Assembly (NCBI GenBank): GCA_035578905.1
Contig: JAQJVL010000573.1
Coordinates: 310,001-374,000 of the forward strand
DNA length: 64,000 nt
From: Stictocephala bisonia
Lineage: Eukaryota; Arthropoda; Insecta; Hemiptera; Membracidae
Reading direction: 5' to 3'
Shown piece by piece: positions 1 through 12,900 of this stretch (within the stretch, counting starts at the first letter, position 1; each line of letters begins with the position of its first letter). The notes under the pieces were generated by a model, which saw nothing but the letters and a program-made list of their open reading frames with translations, was not told the DNA's origin and made no database searches. Both the position numbers and the translations under genes were made by a program.

Positions 1-189
1 CAGTTTTTTAGAGCAGTAAATTATTGATTAACAGTAGGTAGATAGTGAATTAATGGAAAAAAGTAATGGTAGTGAATTATCGAAAGAGTTAGTCTTCTTT
101 ATAAAGAGAAATAACTACATTAAACCTAAGCACTTGCTCTTGACTGTTCATTTACATATCCAACTTTGACGCTTTCATTCCAACTTTTA

Positions 190-680
190 ACTTCATCAGA
201 AGCCTGATTCACTGAATTAAATAAAAAAATGTTATCTTGCTTACTACTAAAATATGCTGTACCGCTTTGGGGTTGTGAGAGCCAGAGGACCATATTATTG
301 TTTCACCTACAAAAGAAGGCTATAAGAGTCATCGTCTCTCTTCGTAGAGATCAATCATGTAAAGATATATTTAGGATGAACAGGATCTTAACTTTCCCTT
401 CTTTATATTATATTTTGGTGCCTTTTTTTGTTCGTGAGGAGGAATATTTCTATGTTTAGTTTTTCCACTCATTATCCATATCATAGTAGCATATTATTCA
501 TAGTATTTCATTTCCTGTCATTCCACTTAATTTTTCCAGAGAAATTTCTACTACAAAGCTATTATACTTTTTAATAGTCTTCCACACTCATTGAAGATCG
601 AGTAGGACCATCAGATGTATAAGAATAAAGTTAAGAATATGCTTCTGGATGAAGTTGTTTACAGCATCCGGGACTTGTAA
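190..680 (+). pseudogene. Degenerate non-LTR retrotransposon, RT C-terminal region
   Basis: An open stretch at 229-459 reads YAVPLWGC...LLFHLQKKAIRVI..., the well-known segment downstream of the RT palm in Jockey/CR1-type elements. After frameshifts, about 540-680 gives FYYKAIILFNSLPHSLK and a basic C-terminal tail. No palm motif and no endonuclease is present, so it is a 5'-truncated, broken relic. Confidence 0.65.
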
Positions 681-1761
681 GGCTGGTAGTTAAAGCTGAC
701 TATAATAATTACTAATTAGTATAAATTATTGTTGATTTTAAGCTGTACAATTAACTAGAAATACTTAATGACTTGGCTAATGCAATTAGAACTTGTTAAT
801 CTGGCCTAATAAATAAGCTATTGAGTAATAACCTGAAATGCTGTATGTACTGTTGATAAAATATATATATTATAGTAATATATTATTATTTGCCTTGACA
901 CCTATACGTGTAGGGGTGGGGGGTGGGTCACTGTTACTGTATATAGTTGTCCAACATATAGTAGGCTTGAATTATTTGTTTAAAAACGATTAATTTGTTA
1001 TAACTACCTACATTTTTAGTGCAAACTGAAACATACATGAACATAATTTTAAAGATACCAGTTCAAGCATTTATAATTTTTTAAAGTGTAATTGGTTTTA
1101 AAAAATAAATACAAAACATTTGGATTGAAATTGCACTGCCTGCCCTTTTACCGTAATATGCTGAATGCTACTCTGCAGAAGTAGACAGTTGCTTGTAACC
1201 AGATCTCTTACCAGGCCTATGCAAGTTAACAAGTTTGTTATGTTGTTTCAGTTTTTTTACCAATATTCTGGAAAAAGTAAACATTCACCAAAAGTTTTCT
1301 GCCCCTTAGAAATTTCTGCCCTGGGCAATTTCCCAATCTGCCCATTTGTAAATTGGGGCCTGGTATTGCCATTTTAGTTTTACACATAGATTCAGTTATT
1401 TCATTTATTGCATTGTTGCACATTTCACCATAAGATAGGGCAAACTAATTGTTTATCATGAATACATCCGAACGTTGTACATTTTATACAAGTTAGATAA
1501 GGACACAGATTTGGTTAGGGACTTAGAACAACCGTTGTATTTACCTTAGTATTTACATGATCATATTCATTTTTAGACTTATCTTACTTGCCTACAGTGT
1601 TCTTCAATTCATCTAAATTCAATTCTTTCTTCTAATAGATAAAGATTAGCTCCGGGAACTTCAACTGTTTTACAAAATGTAACTGTAAATCATTATATAT
1701 TCTCTGTTAGAAAATGTTATTATTATTTTTTTTTTTTTACATTTTATTCTAATGTGTGCCT
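681..1761. other. AT-rich spacer, no gene seen
   Basis: I find no coding frame with recognisable motifs. A G-run with gggtggggggtggg at about 913-927 is the only compositional landmark. Short open frames here have no family signature. Confidence 0.5.
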
Positions 1762-1909
1762 ATGATCTTAATAGTTTTTTCTTATGCTCTTTAAATTCAC
1801 AATGTTTTATCAGTTTTTAATGATTTGATTAATATATGATCTTAATAGTTTTTTCTCACGATCTTTAAATTCACAAAATTTATCAGTTTTTAAAGATTTG
1901 AATAACATT
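1762..1909. repeat. Two-copy tandem duplication, 74-bp period
   Basis: The block beginning ATGATCTTAATAGTTTTTTC at 1762 recurs at 1836 with about a dozen differences (TTATGCTC against CACGATC, for example). It is non-coding. Confidence 0.8.
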
Positions 1910-2289
1910 TCCCAAAAAGCTCATCAGTTTGTTGTTTTCTTGATAAAAAAGTGAAAATAGCCATAATTTAATTTTTCTGTGTTAGCAGTGTTCTTTCAAA
2001 TGCACAAAACTGTTTCTGTATTTTCATCATCATATAAGACAATGTCTTGTATAGTTGCAGTCCTTCAGTTCCTAGTAAATTTGTCAGTATTGCTACCTGT
2101 ACATGTCTTGGTTTCTTTTCAGATTCTAAAACAAATGATAAATAAAAGAGCTTCTTTGTAGAAAGCTTTAAAATTATTGCAACTTTCCATATTGATTAAA
2201 AATGGTTAATTTTTAAACCCTGTTAATCATGAAACTATTTTATATTCAACCATCGACTGTGTCATGTTGTAAATTTAGCTAATATACAA

Positions 2290-2810
2290 TTACTAGCCGA
2301 CAGCTCTTGCTTAGCTACGGGTTGGTTCTCTACGCTTGCGTACCCTTCCCTCCATAGTTCTTTCTAAACCATAACATCAATATTAAAGCTCAGTCTGCAG
2401 CTGTTCTCTTAGATAAAAAAGTTTTATTTATAGACAAGAAAATCCAATAAGTCTACTTTATGGGGATTCAAAGTAGTACATTCGAGTCAATATAAATTAC
2501 CTTAAATGTTTCACAATGAAAACCAAATTAGCCATGCTTTTGTGGAATATTTATGTTTTTTTTACAATCTGTTTGAAATAAATTATTAAATTAAATTAAT
2601 GCCAAGGTTATTCTTAAAAAGGTAACATTAGAGAAAAGGAAACATTAAAGGGTTGCTCCTACCCCTTAAAAATGAAATTTAGAGAAATCCTTTCTAGGTG
2701 GGTCTCTATGATACAAAAGCTAACTTTTCTCCAAATTTCATCAAAATCTGTTGAGTGGTTTTGGAGATTTCATGACAAATGAGTACATCATTTTTGTATC
2801 ATAGAGTACA
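2290..2810 (+). repeat. Retroelement-type 3' fragment (low certainty)
   Basis: It begins CTAGCCGACAGCTCTTGC and ends near a segment reading CAAATTTCATCAAAATCTG-TTGAGTGGTTTTGG. That wording is seen in many insect retroelement and SINE tails, which end with a phrase about substrate sites such as this. No coding remnant is visible, so the assignment rests on resemblance only. Confidence 0.35.
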
Positions 2811-5461
2811 AATAATATCCAAAGATATACAGTATATCCAAAAGCATATTTTATAACAAGAGGTATAGACAATTTCTGTTTGTCTCTATTAATATAATAT
2901 TGTTGACAAGGCAATATATTTTCTTACTACTAACATTACTTGAACAAATTAAATATATTGAAGGTAATTATTTGATGCTTATATATAAATATCATAAACA
3001 ATCAAACAGTAATTGATGAAAGTAAATTGAATAAATATTCAACAAATTGTAAGTTGTTATTAACTGTTATACATATTATAAATGATATTTTATTAGCTTC
3101 AGTTACCTTCATCTTAAACATAGGAAGTTGGTCAAAAAGAATAATTTGTTAAAAAAGAAGTGACATAAATTGTATTTAGGTTAAGAAGCATAAAAAACTT
3201 AAAATCATTAAATAATTCAATAAAGCATGAGACTGCACAAAATACAGAATATTGGAAGAGTCCGAGATGAGCAGCACACAGTTTGTCTGAGGGCCTTTGC
3301 CAGTTGGCACGAGCCCAGTTCCATATGTGTAAATGAGACACGTGCATCGTGCATCATGTCTGTCTTTGGTACTCTAGGTTAGTTTGGTAAACCATGTACT
3401 ATGAACTTAAATTATTTTGTACAGGTTTGTTTATCTTGCTTTTAAGTGTCTTGTGTTTCTATTGTCTGAACAGTTTTTTGATATGTATAACTGTGACATT
3501 CTAAATGGGTGTATAATGGAGTGGTACAACTTTTAACATTTATTTTTCATGTATGTTAGCAAAATATTTCCAAACGTCCTTTTTTTACTTGGTTATCAAA
3601 AGTGAACATTAATGTAATAGAATTTTTACTATATTAAATTTTAAAAGTAATATATAAATGGAGATATCTGTCTCTGCAGTTTGTTTTCCATAAACTTTAT
3701 TTTTAGAAAAAATTAATTTATATAATTTTTCAAATCTTGGCATGATTTATCTTCTATTATCTAAAACGTTTAAACTACATTGCAACTTTTCTGATTAAAA
3801 TGAATGAAAAAATTAAATAAAAGTAATATCAAATATCTTTTATAAAGCTAAGCCAAAACCACTTTGATTACTCAATTTTTTTTGTTTCACTCTGCTAAGA
3901 CCAGCACAACCTCCTGAGCAAGGGCATGAACTAGCTATGTATTCATCCATAGATCCATAGATAAGATAATTTGTTTTAGTAGGATTTCAGTATTTGATTT
4001 CATGTACCTGTTTTGCTGGACATGGTCTTGTACAACAATACTATTATAAATTGACTAAACAATATTGTAGGGAATCTATAGCAAAAAGTCCAGAAAGATG
4101 CTGTGCAATTTTGCCATTGGTTTTAATTATTTAGCTGCTAATTTCCTTAGATAAACATTGAAGGCAAGATATTCATCTAATGTTACTTCAAAGTAGCTAG
4201 GATGTTCAATATGGTAAAATTCAATACCATAAAAAAGACGTTATGTTTCAAGTCAGCTATAATTCTTTGTATTTGTATCAGCTTGTACTTCCACTATACT
4301 ACATTTATGTTGTTCAGCATTTAAATTATTTATAACCTCTGTGTTTTAGTCTTATAATTCTATGTTTTAAATCAGTGTGCAGTGCTAATGCAGAATTATG
4401 CAAATAAATTCAGTTATTTTGTTTTAACAACAAAATTTGCTGCAAAAGTGTTTTAGCATCATGAAATAAGGACATTTTTGTTAGGACAGTTCATTGAAGG
4501 TACCGTAGTACAAAAGGGAGATTTAAAGTACACAAAATATCTTTAACTTTCTTAGAATTACGCTAATCTGTGCTTATTCTTATAATAAACATGTTACCCT
4601 ACAGTGAAGGAACTGTTCAATCCAACTTAGTTGTGTTGTGCTCTGTTAAAGATTTATTTGATTCTGTTGATATAAGTTGTGTCAACTACCGTACCTACTG
4701 AAGCGTATGTAACATAATTAATGTTATGATATCTTTCATTTAAGTGTCACTAAGACAGTTAAATCTTGAACCTTCATAGATATCCCTTCCTTATTATATT
4801 GAGAATAATACGACTGATTAAATGCTACTATATTTTTTATACAACTACTTACAATTAATTATTAGCCATTAAAAATACTCTGACTCAACTTGTTTACACT
4901 GTTGAATAAACAATATCTTTTTATAAGTTATCGCACAGTGAAATAAAAACGCCATCCAATCTTAGGCTTTATATTTTAACAATTTGTCGTTTAAAACAAC
5001 ATGTCAAATCAAATATGTTTTGGCTGATTATAATCTGTATGAAAATAACTTGATGAAATATTGTATTTTTACTTTAAGACATTGAGAGAAATAACTATGA
5101 GCACTCTAAAGCTGTTTTATTGCAAGTTCAAAGCTCAAGGCCAACCAAGTGTGAATCATAATACAGTATCCTGTATTTCTTGTCACATGGAAACCAAATA
5201 ACCTTGGCAGTTGCATGATATAAAAATATTCAGGAATAAAAAACATTCAAAGTGTTTTTATTCCTTTTTAACATGCAGTTTTGATCTTTAAAAAAATCAT
5301 TTGTGTACAACATGTTTAGAGAGATGATATCATGGACCTGGAAAATTAGTTTTTCTTAGTGTAGAAAAGAACATAATTATGTTATTTGACTATCCCACAT
5401 TCCATCTATCCACTGACCAATTATGTTATAACACTGAACATTCAAACTTGAATCAAATACG
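2811..5461. other. AT-rich intergenic spacer, nothing recognised
   Basis: Both strands carry only short random frames. A minus-strand frame at 3132-3347 reads WARANWQRPSDK but matches no family I know. No promoter could be placed for gene 1. Confidence 0.45.
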
Positions 5462-5780
5462 TTTTTTAACTATTAGTGATTTATTCCGACATAACTGACA
5501 TTACCTCACAGTCAATGTTTTTGGAACGAGGAGTGAGGGGGCGTCAAGACCTCTTTTGACCCGGGTGCCGTCAACGCTAGGGACGGCCCTGCTGTTGAGT
5601 GTGCTGTTAAAATAATTAAAAGAATAATTACCAAACAACAGGCTCAATTTGTAAATAATAACATCATGTCTAAATAACAATATATCTTTATTAATACAAA
5701 TAAATTAGACCCTCTATTAGACCTATGTAAAGAACTTCAGAAGTACAGGGTGGCAAAAAATATGGAAACGCTTTCACAAC
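5462..5780. repeat. 319-bp dispersed repeat, copy 1
   Basis: It is nearly identical to 10078-10398. It contains the right end of a hAT-type element (GGACGGCCCTG), the octamer CTGTTGAG, and the sequence flanking it. Only a right end is present at this locus, with no matching left end. Confidence 0.85.
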
Positions 5781-6780
5781 ATTACTTCAAAAGTAATCAA
5801 TCACTGTATAGTAAACATTATTTTTCATGATCTTTGGAAATAACCACTTTTTAAACTCTGATATGTTTTGAATCATCTCTACATTGGTGCCAAATGTTAT
5901 AGTATCGTGTGCTATATTTCAATATAAAACTTCGGAGAGTTAGCCTACATACTGGTTAGTTGAGTTGATGCTTTAGAATAAATCTAGAAACATTTGTTTT
6001 GTAGAAGTATTATTAAAAACTTAGGGCACAATCACACTGTTGTAAAAACAAAAATATTTTTACTATTCAATTTATTAAATTTTAAAATAAAAAGTATTCT
6101 TACTTTTGCTTTATTGTTGCAGAAATATTTGGGGCTAAACAGAATTGTTGAATCAACTTATGGTTGATATGCAAGTAATAGCATAGTGATTTATATCTGA
6201 ATTTGTCTATTTCTTGAATTATCAGTAATTTCGATCTTGATATTAATATTCTAGTATGAAATAGGTCTTTATTGGAAGTAAAAGTAAATTAAATAAAATA
6301 AAACTACAAATATTTTTATTTTATTGGAAAGTTTGCAACAAACCAATAAATGAATATAAAAAATGTAACCAGACGTATTGAACATTTACAAGATCTATTG
6401 TATTTTACTACTTTAAATCCTACAAACAATGGTTAAAATATGATTTATACCTGTTTCTACAAATGTTTGTAATTTTCTTACATTGCATCTGTTTGCAACT
6501 TGTCCAGAAAGTTGTCTAAATAAAAAAAAAAAACTTCTCAAGACATATCTTTGTTGTGCAATGTGCCATGCCAACAAAGATTATTTGGTACATTATACTG
6601 ATGTTGGCTACATGAGCCCAAAAACATATAGATCCACCAGTTTCTAAATATATAATAACAAGTCCAAGAAACTAATTGTTGATTCTGATTCTATAAATGA
6701 TATTACTTAGTGTAGTACTTACTACATTCCTGGACTAATTAGAAATAGTTTGATCAGTAATGTTAATGTTTTTACCTCAG
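5781..6780. other. Spacer before coding exon 1; 5' UTR exon and promoter not located
   Basis: AT-rich sequence without a recognisable gene. It ends in the polypyrimidine/AG acceptor at 6769-6780, which is the only functional signal I can support. Confidence 0.45.
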
Positions 6781-6806
6781 GTGAGAAGAGATTCTCCAGG
6801 CCAGAA

Positions 6807-6947
6807 ATGGAAGCTTTACAGTTTGATCCGCAGAAAAAAACTTTATCCCTGGTGAAGACTGACCTGCCGGCCATCATAGAGAAACATGAAGTTATCGTAA
6901 AGGTGGTCTATGCAGGTGTTTGTGGCACTGACCTCCACATTATTGAT
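6807..6947 (+). CDS. MDR gene 1, coding exon 1 (residues 1-47)
   Basis: The ATG at 6807 starts the usual N-terminal beta region. The exon carries Cys39 and His44 of the VCGTDLH motif and ends in phase 0 at GAT before the donor GTAAGA. A pyrimidine-rich acceptor (tttttacctcag) ends at 6780, so this exon probably starts at 6781 with 26 nt of 5' UTR and at least one non-coding exon lies further upstream. I could not locate that exon or the promoter. Confidence 0.9.
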
Positions 6948-9900
6948 GTAAGAGTTGCACTTCCCCAGTAAATACTAACATTTGCAATACAACCAAAGTT
7001 AACAGTCAGTGCATGCATAGTGAGAAAGAGGATAGACTCACACTTACCATTGCTGCAAGTGTTCCTCTTAGCAGACTTTACTACAAATGCAAGTATGTGT
7101 GATTTATAACTCATATATTAATGAGACAAATTATGTTTGATAGTTATTGTTCTTATTGAATGATTTGTTTGACTTACCATCATAAGTAGGAAGTGAATGG
7201 AACTTTCGTATTATGCTCAGCTGTTATTGTTGCCACACGTTTTACAGAGTATATTATACTCAGCCAATCTCTTATTGTTTGTCACTTTGTATTATAGTCA
7301 TATCTTCTTTTGAATGGTTGTTTTTGTACTGCTAAAATAACCACAGAACCACTCATCCACCCACCCCACAGAGAGTACATCTTATGTGACCAACCAGCCA
7401 GAGTTGGTATTAAATCAGTAAGTAGCACATATACCTAGTTTTGCTTCTGTTGGAAGAGAATCAGATTACAATATTTATACAGGAGGTGACCCAGCATGAA
7501 TGACGTGGACTATCAAAAAACAAAATTTCTGACATGTAATTTGCGGTGGCTTTGTACCCGGTTGTAATGGCATCCCGGCCAAACCTCAAATTTCATATTC
7601 ACGTCTGTTTTCCTCCTTTGTTGTATTTAATTAATTTCGATATACCCACTAACACTTTTCCAAACATCCTCAAGCTTGTGAAAGTTGTATCTGTGCTAGT
7701 ATGTCTGATGTACATTCCAACAAAACAACTTCTTTCCATTGATAATGGTTATACCTTTTTTATATCCTCTTGTTTTGATGATATGTACAACCGGTTTCGT
7801 GGCGACCTACCACATCATCAGGTATGTCTTCTGTTGGGATTCGTCATCGAATTAAAATTGAGACACATATCACGATTTGATTAAAACATTAATATAATAA
7901 CATATACTCAAATATACGGTCGCGGAGCGTGCATGCATCTTAGGTTGGGCCAGCGGCGACTGATGTGTCATGCACTTCCTGGTCACATGACCCTTTCCTG
8001 AGATAATACGTGGTGATGTGGCAGGTCACCACAAAACCGGTAGTACAACATACATCAAAACAGGGGATATTAAAATGGTAAAACCATTATCAACATATTG
8101 CATTAATATCCAGAATTAGGAATCATGAATTCTAACTTCTTTATGATATCACTGTTGAGCAGGGCCATCAGAAGGAGGGGGAGCAGGGCAGTCGCCCTTG
8201 GCGCAGCGGCCAATGTAGGCGCTTAATTTTTGTGAAGAAGTTGTGAAAACATTTTATGAAGAGGTTAAAGAAAAGCTCTAAAAAAATAATATAATACTAA
8301 TTCTAACAGCCAATGAGAAATTAAATAGCAATCAACCTCTTCATAGAGCATGTCTAGACTAGCATTATGGTAAACTAAGAGTAGATACAATATTCGCAGA
8401 CTACTGCTGCTGTCAAACTACCATCGGTCGGCAGCTGGCGTATCAAAGGCGAACCACCCTCGATACTAAAGACTCCTGTCTTGGCCATTATCGTTCAGTT
8501 TTATGATGTGTATATATACATCTGTTACTCCTAGATTATCTGTACATCATTGGTATTATTTGTTTGATATATTAGTTAATTGTCATTATCACAATCACAT
8601 GTTATTTCTTGTTTAGAAGTAGACAGACTAATTATATGGATTAAAATTGGTAAAAGGTCCATAGGTAACTAGGTATTTGGTAAAAGCAATGTTCAATTAA
8701 ACATTTAAAAAAACTCCTTTTGAATTTTTAAAGTTCATCTATCTCAATAAGCTTAGGTGGTAATAAGAGAGGAACATACTGGGGTTTGTTTTAAAATAGT
8801 TTCCAATTATGATACATTGAAGGACTGATATTTCTGTTTCTGGTGTTGTGGAATGCTGACGTACCTTTACAAGTTGTTCTTTAACGTAGGAAATCTTCAA
8901 ACATGTAGGTAACAGGTGCGGTTAGTAAGCTTGGTTTTTTAAAATTAACTTTACATGATTATGTTGGTTTAGCTTTTAAAATACATCTTAAAGCTCTTCT
9001 TTTAATAACAAATATGTTAGCCTATTGTAAATAGATATGCTCCAGAGTACGACTGAGTACCTTATCAAGCCAAAGTAAACCAGCTTTGACAAAGCAATGT
9101 TATTTAGGAAAGAAATGCTTCTCAGAACAAAACTGTTGGCAGAAAGTTGTTTTGCCAATTATTTATCAACATGGTCGTTACACCTGAGACTACCGTCCAG
9201 ACTCACTCCAAAGTAATCAACAAACTGTGATTCCTCGATCACATTCTTATCAAGTTCAACGGAAGGAAGTTTCACAGTTATTTGTAGTTAGGTTGTACTT
9301 TGTGAACCTAATCTGATTAAAGTGTTTTTTTTTTTTTTTATATTTTGCCATGATGTGAAGAAATTAGGGTGTTTGTTGATTCACGCAGAGATTGATGCTT
9401 GAGCTTTTTTACAGTTAAGGAAGGATTCCTGTTCTGTTATTTAATTCTTTATGGGAGGTCAAAATGGAATTATCATCTGTGAAGATAGTGCGGAGCTTGC
9501 CAGGCAGGTAGTCAGCTAATGTTATTGATATATAAAATAAACATAATGGGTTCAAGAATGGATCTTGTGGAACTTTGAATGTGACTGTTTTTGGGTTTGA
9601 ATCTAAAGGATGTATTACACACAATGTTTTGATCAAGAGCATGTCCACATCAGCATGCTCAAGAGCAAGTTCTCCTGTATAATAAAGGGGATTTTGGACA
9701 TAGAAATGCTGATGAGGACATGCTCATGAACATCCAATGGGTTTGATATTTGCGACTTGCCCACAAGCATGTCCCACGTGTAAGAGGTCTCAACGCCAAC
9801 TTAGCGTATTGCGCATGCGCGCCCCGTTTTCACTGCCAGCACCACCATGCTGTTTATTGTGTTTATATTATTTTACCTGTCTGCTTATTGTATTTAACTT

Positions 9901-12900
9901 GTCCTCTCATGTAATACACCCTCAGAAGATTTCCTGATTCTTTTTTATCGAAAAGTCTACTTTGTTTAATTGAGACCTATCAGAGATATATGGCTGCCAC
10001 ACCAAAAGAATCAAGTTTCTGTATTAACAAAAATAAATAAAAAAAAAAACAAAAAAAAAACAATAAATGTAAACTAATTTTTTAACTATTAGTGATTTAT
10101 TCCAACATAACTGATATTACCTCACAGTCAATGTTTTTGGAACGAGGAGTGAGAGGGGCGTCAAGACCTCTTCTGACCCGGGTGCCATCAACGCTAGGGA
10201 CGGCCCTGCTGTTGAGCGTGCTATTAAAATAACTAAAAGAATAATTAACAAACAACAGGCTCAATTTGTAAATAATAACATCATGTCTAAATACCAATAT
10301 ATCTTTATTAATACAAATAAATTAGACCCTCTCTTAGACCTATGTAAAGAACTTCAGCAAATACAGGATGGAAAAAAATATGGAAACGCTTTCACAACAA
10401 CATTGTTTCTTTCCATAGTTAATTGGATAGTTAAATATTTGTTAATAATTGTGTTCCATAAAATATAAATTTTTATCAGAATAATTTACTTAAATCTGTT
10501 AAATAGCGGAGAAATAATATTGTTCAAATTAGTTACTTTGAAATTCAAATGACCACTACTCTGGAAAGAATGAACCTTTCGAAGTCTGGATTGTGGCAAT
10601 TGATTTCTCTTGAATAGACCTTTCATTTGATACCAAACTCGACCTAGGCTTACGTTGAAGATTTTCGTTCAACTCCTCATGGGCCGTCCTCCTGAAAAAA
10701 TGACATGTCTCTGATAGCGTCAAAAAGTATGTTATTTGTAACCATGATCATATACAAGATTTCACTTTTATTAGTAAATTCATACAAAAGTTGTAGAAGC
10801 GTTTCTATATATTTTTTTCTACTCTGTATAACAATAACAAGTAATGCTAACCTTAATTAAAAATAATTTGAATTTGTAGACAAAGGAAAACTTCTAAAGA
10901 AGCCTGAGCTGATTGGAGTAAGGCAGTGGTTTCCTGTGTTTCAATATTATTTAACAAGTAGGCAACAGATAAATCAATTTGCGGAGTAGCTAATTGTGTC
11001 TTTTAACTAAGGATTAACTCAAGAGAGCATACTTGGTCCATTTATGCCTATTTAAAACAATACCTATATCTTTTAGTTAAATATTACAGGTTAATTCTAG
11101 GGTACTAGATCAGCTGTTTTGATACTCTGGTCAGCTTATGTTGATAAACCACTATGGCACTGCAAAGAATGTGGTGTGTGTGAAAAGTGGAAAGTGTTTT
11201 AATTAGCATAATACATGTTGGTACATATACAGTACAAGTAAAACGTCACACAAAACAAATTTATTGCAATATAAGCACAAAATGCACAAATATACTACAA
11301 TGCAAGTACAAAATATTTGAGCATTTTGTACTTGTATTGTAATAAGTTTGTGTTGTGTGAGGTTTTACTTGTACTGTATATAAATAATCCATGTAAATAT
11401 TACACACTGCGTAAACGTTGCCTCGCTCTATACAATTTGTACAGCAGATACCCACCATCAAAGAGATTCAGAGGGTCTATTGTAATTTTTTGTCTTTAAT
11501 TTTCAGAGTATAGAAATATGAGGTTAGAATTATTTTGGCACTACAACTTCAAAATATATTCCCTCTGTGGTCATAATATTCATAAAGATAATGTTAACAC
11601 TTAACGCTAGATAATAGTTCACAACTGCGTACCAATTTTTCACAATTTGGTAATACCACAATTTTACCAATACCACTATACGTGTATGGTTGGGCGGATG
11701 GGATATTACCATTGTACTCAATTATGCTGCTGTATCTTGGTTATTTATCAGTAAAAAGAAACATTTGACTAGTGCAAATTGCAGTAAATTGATTATTCTT
11801 TAACTTTTTTCATAACAGCTTTAACATTTAGATTTATAAGCTATAGCTGAAAAACTGAAAAAAGTCACCATCAGTGAAAAAAACCTCACAAAATTTCATT
11901 GGTTTGTTAATATCTAAAACTTGGAGTCTACTATCAGACTACCCCATAAACAACATTCCAAAAGATCATTAACTTTGGAATGTTGTCCCTTTACCATCAC
12001 CTGCCACCTGAACTATTTCCCCCTGGTCTATTATTATTTTTATATTACATTCAATGGTGATCTAGAAAAAATGATTTTGAAGTTTATTGTATAATGATGT
12101 CATGGACAAGTTAAGACATTTTTCAGCAGAAGGGATATAAAATATAAAAGGTACACTTGTAGTTAATATATCTTAACTAAAACTGCTATGATAAAAATTT
12201 AACACTCTTTGCAATTCCTTGGTACAATTTTCAAAATTCAAAAGAAATATTTAAGAATTATGACCTTTTTTAAAAAAATACATCATGTAAACCTTTATTC
12301 AATCGGTTAGAAATATTAACAATGTCGTGTCTCTACCTTTAAATCCTGCTCTTTTCAAAAATAATAATGAATCATTAAATAGAGAAAAATACTGTCATGG
12401 ATATTGTACAAGGTACAAAAATAATTTTACATTTCTAAAGCTTGATACTTTTTGGAAAAAACGCCACATTATATGGCAATGAAACTCTATAATAAGCTGC
12501 CTTTGAGAATTAAAGAAATTGAAGATGGGACGAAATTTTAAAAAGATATCAAACAGTTTTTACAAATACAAAATATATTACTCTGTTAGTGAATATTTAA
12601 ATGATAATGAGGCCCAGTAACAATAATAAATAATGTAATAAAAATATAAAAAGAGCATTGTAACTTTTTTTGAAACTCTGTCACTTTAAACTTTCAACGA
12701 ACTTGTTCTAGTTTTAACTTTATTTTTAATTATTTGTAGTAAATTTATATTTTGACAATGTCACCTATTTTCTAGCTGCGCTAGACTATAAACTGTTATT
12801 TGACAAGAGAGATATGTTTCATTTGACAATGGAGGAATGGCCAACAAAAACTAAACATGGGCATTCCTCCATTATTATTACTTTGACATATCTCTATTGA

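Noticed and set aside
3132..3347. Minus-strand frame with WARANWQRPSDK
   Set aside because: It looked briefly like an endonuclease fragment, but no second motif supports it.
7546..7884. 112-codon open frame
   Set aside because: No motif, overlaps the hammerhead-like inverted pair, and composition follows the AT-rich background; considered chance.
9737..9937. 66-codon frame near a GCGCATGCGCGC stretch
   Set aside because: It lies inside the decayed hAT element with no motif; the GC-rich word alone is not a promoter call.
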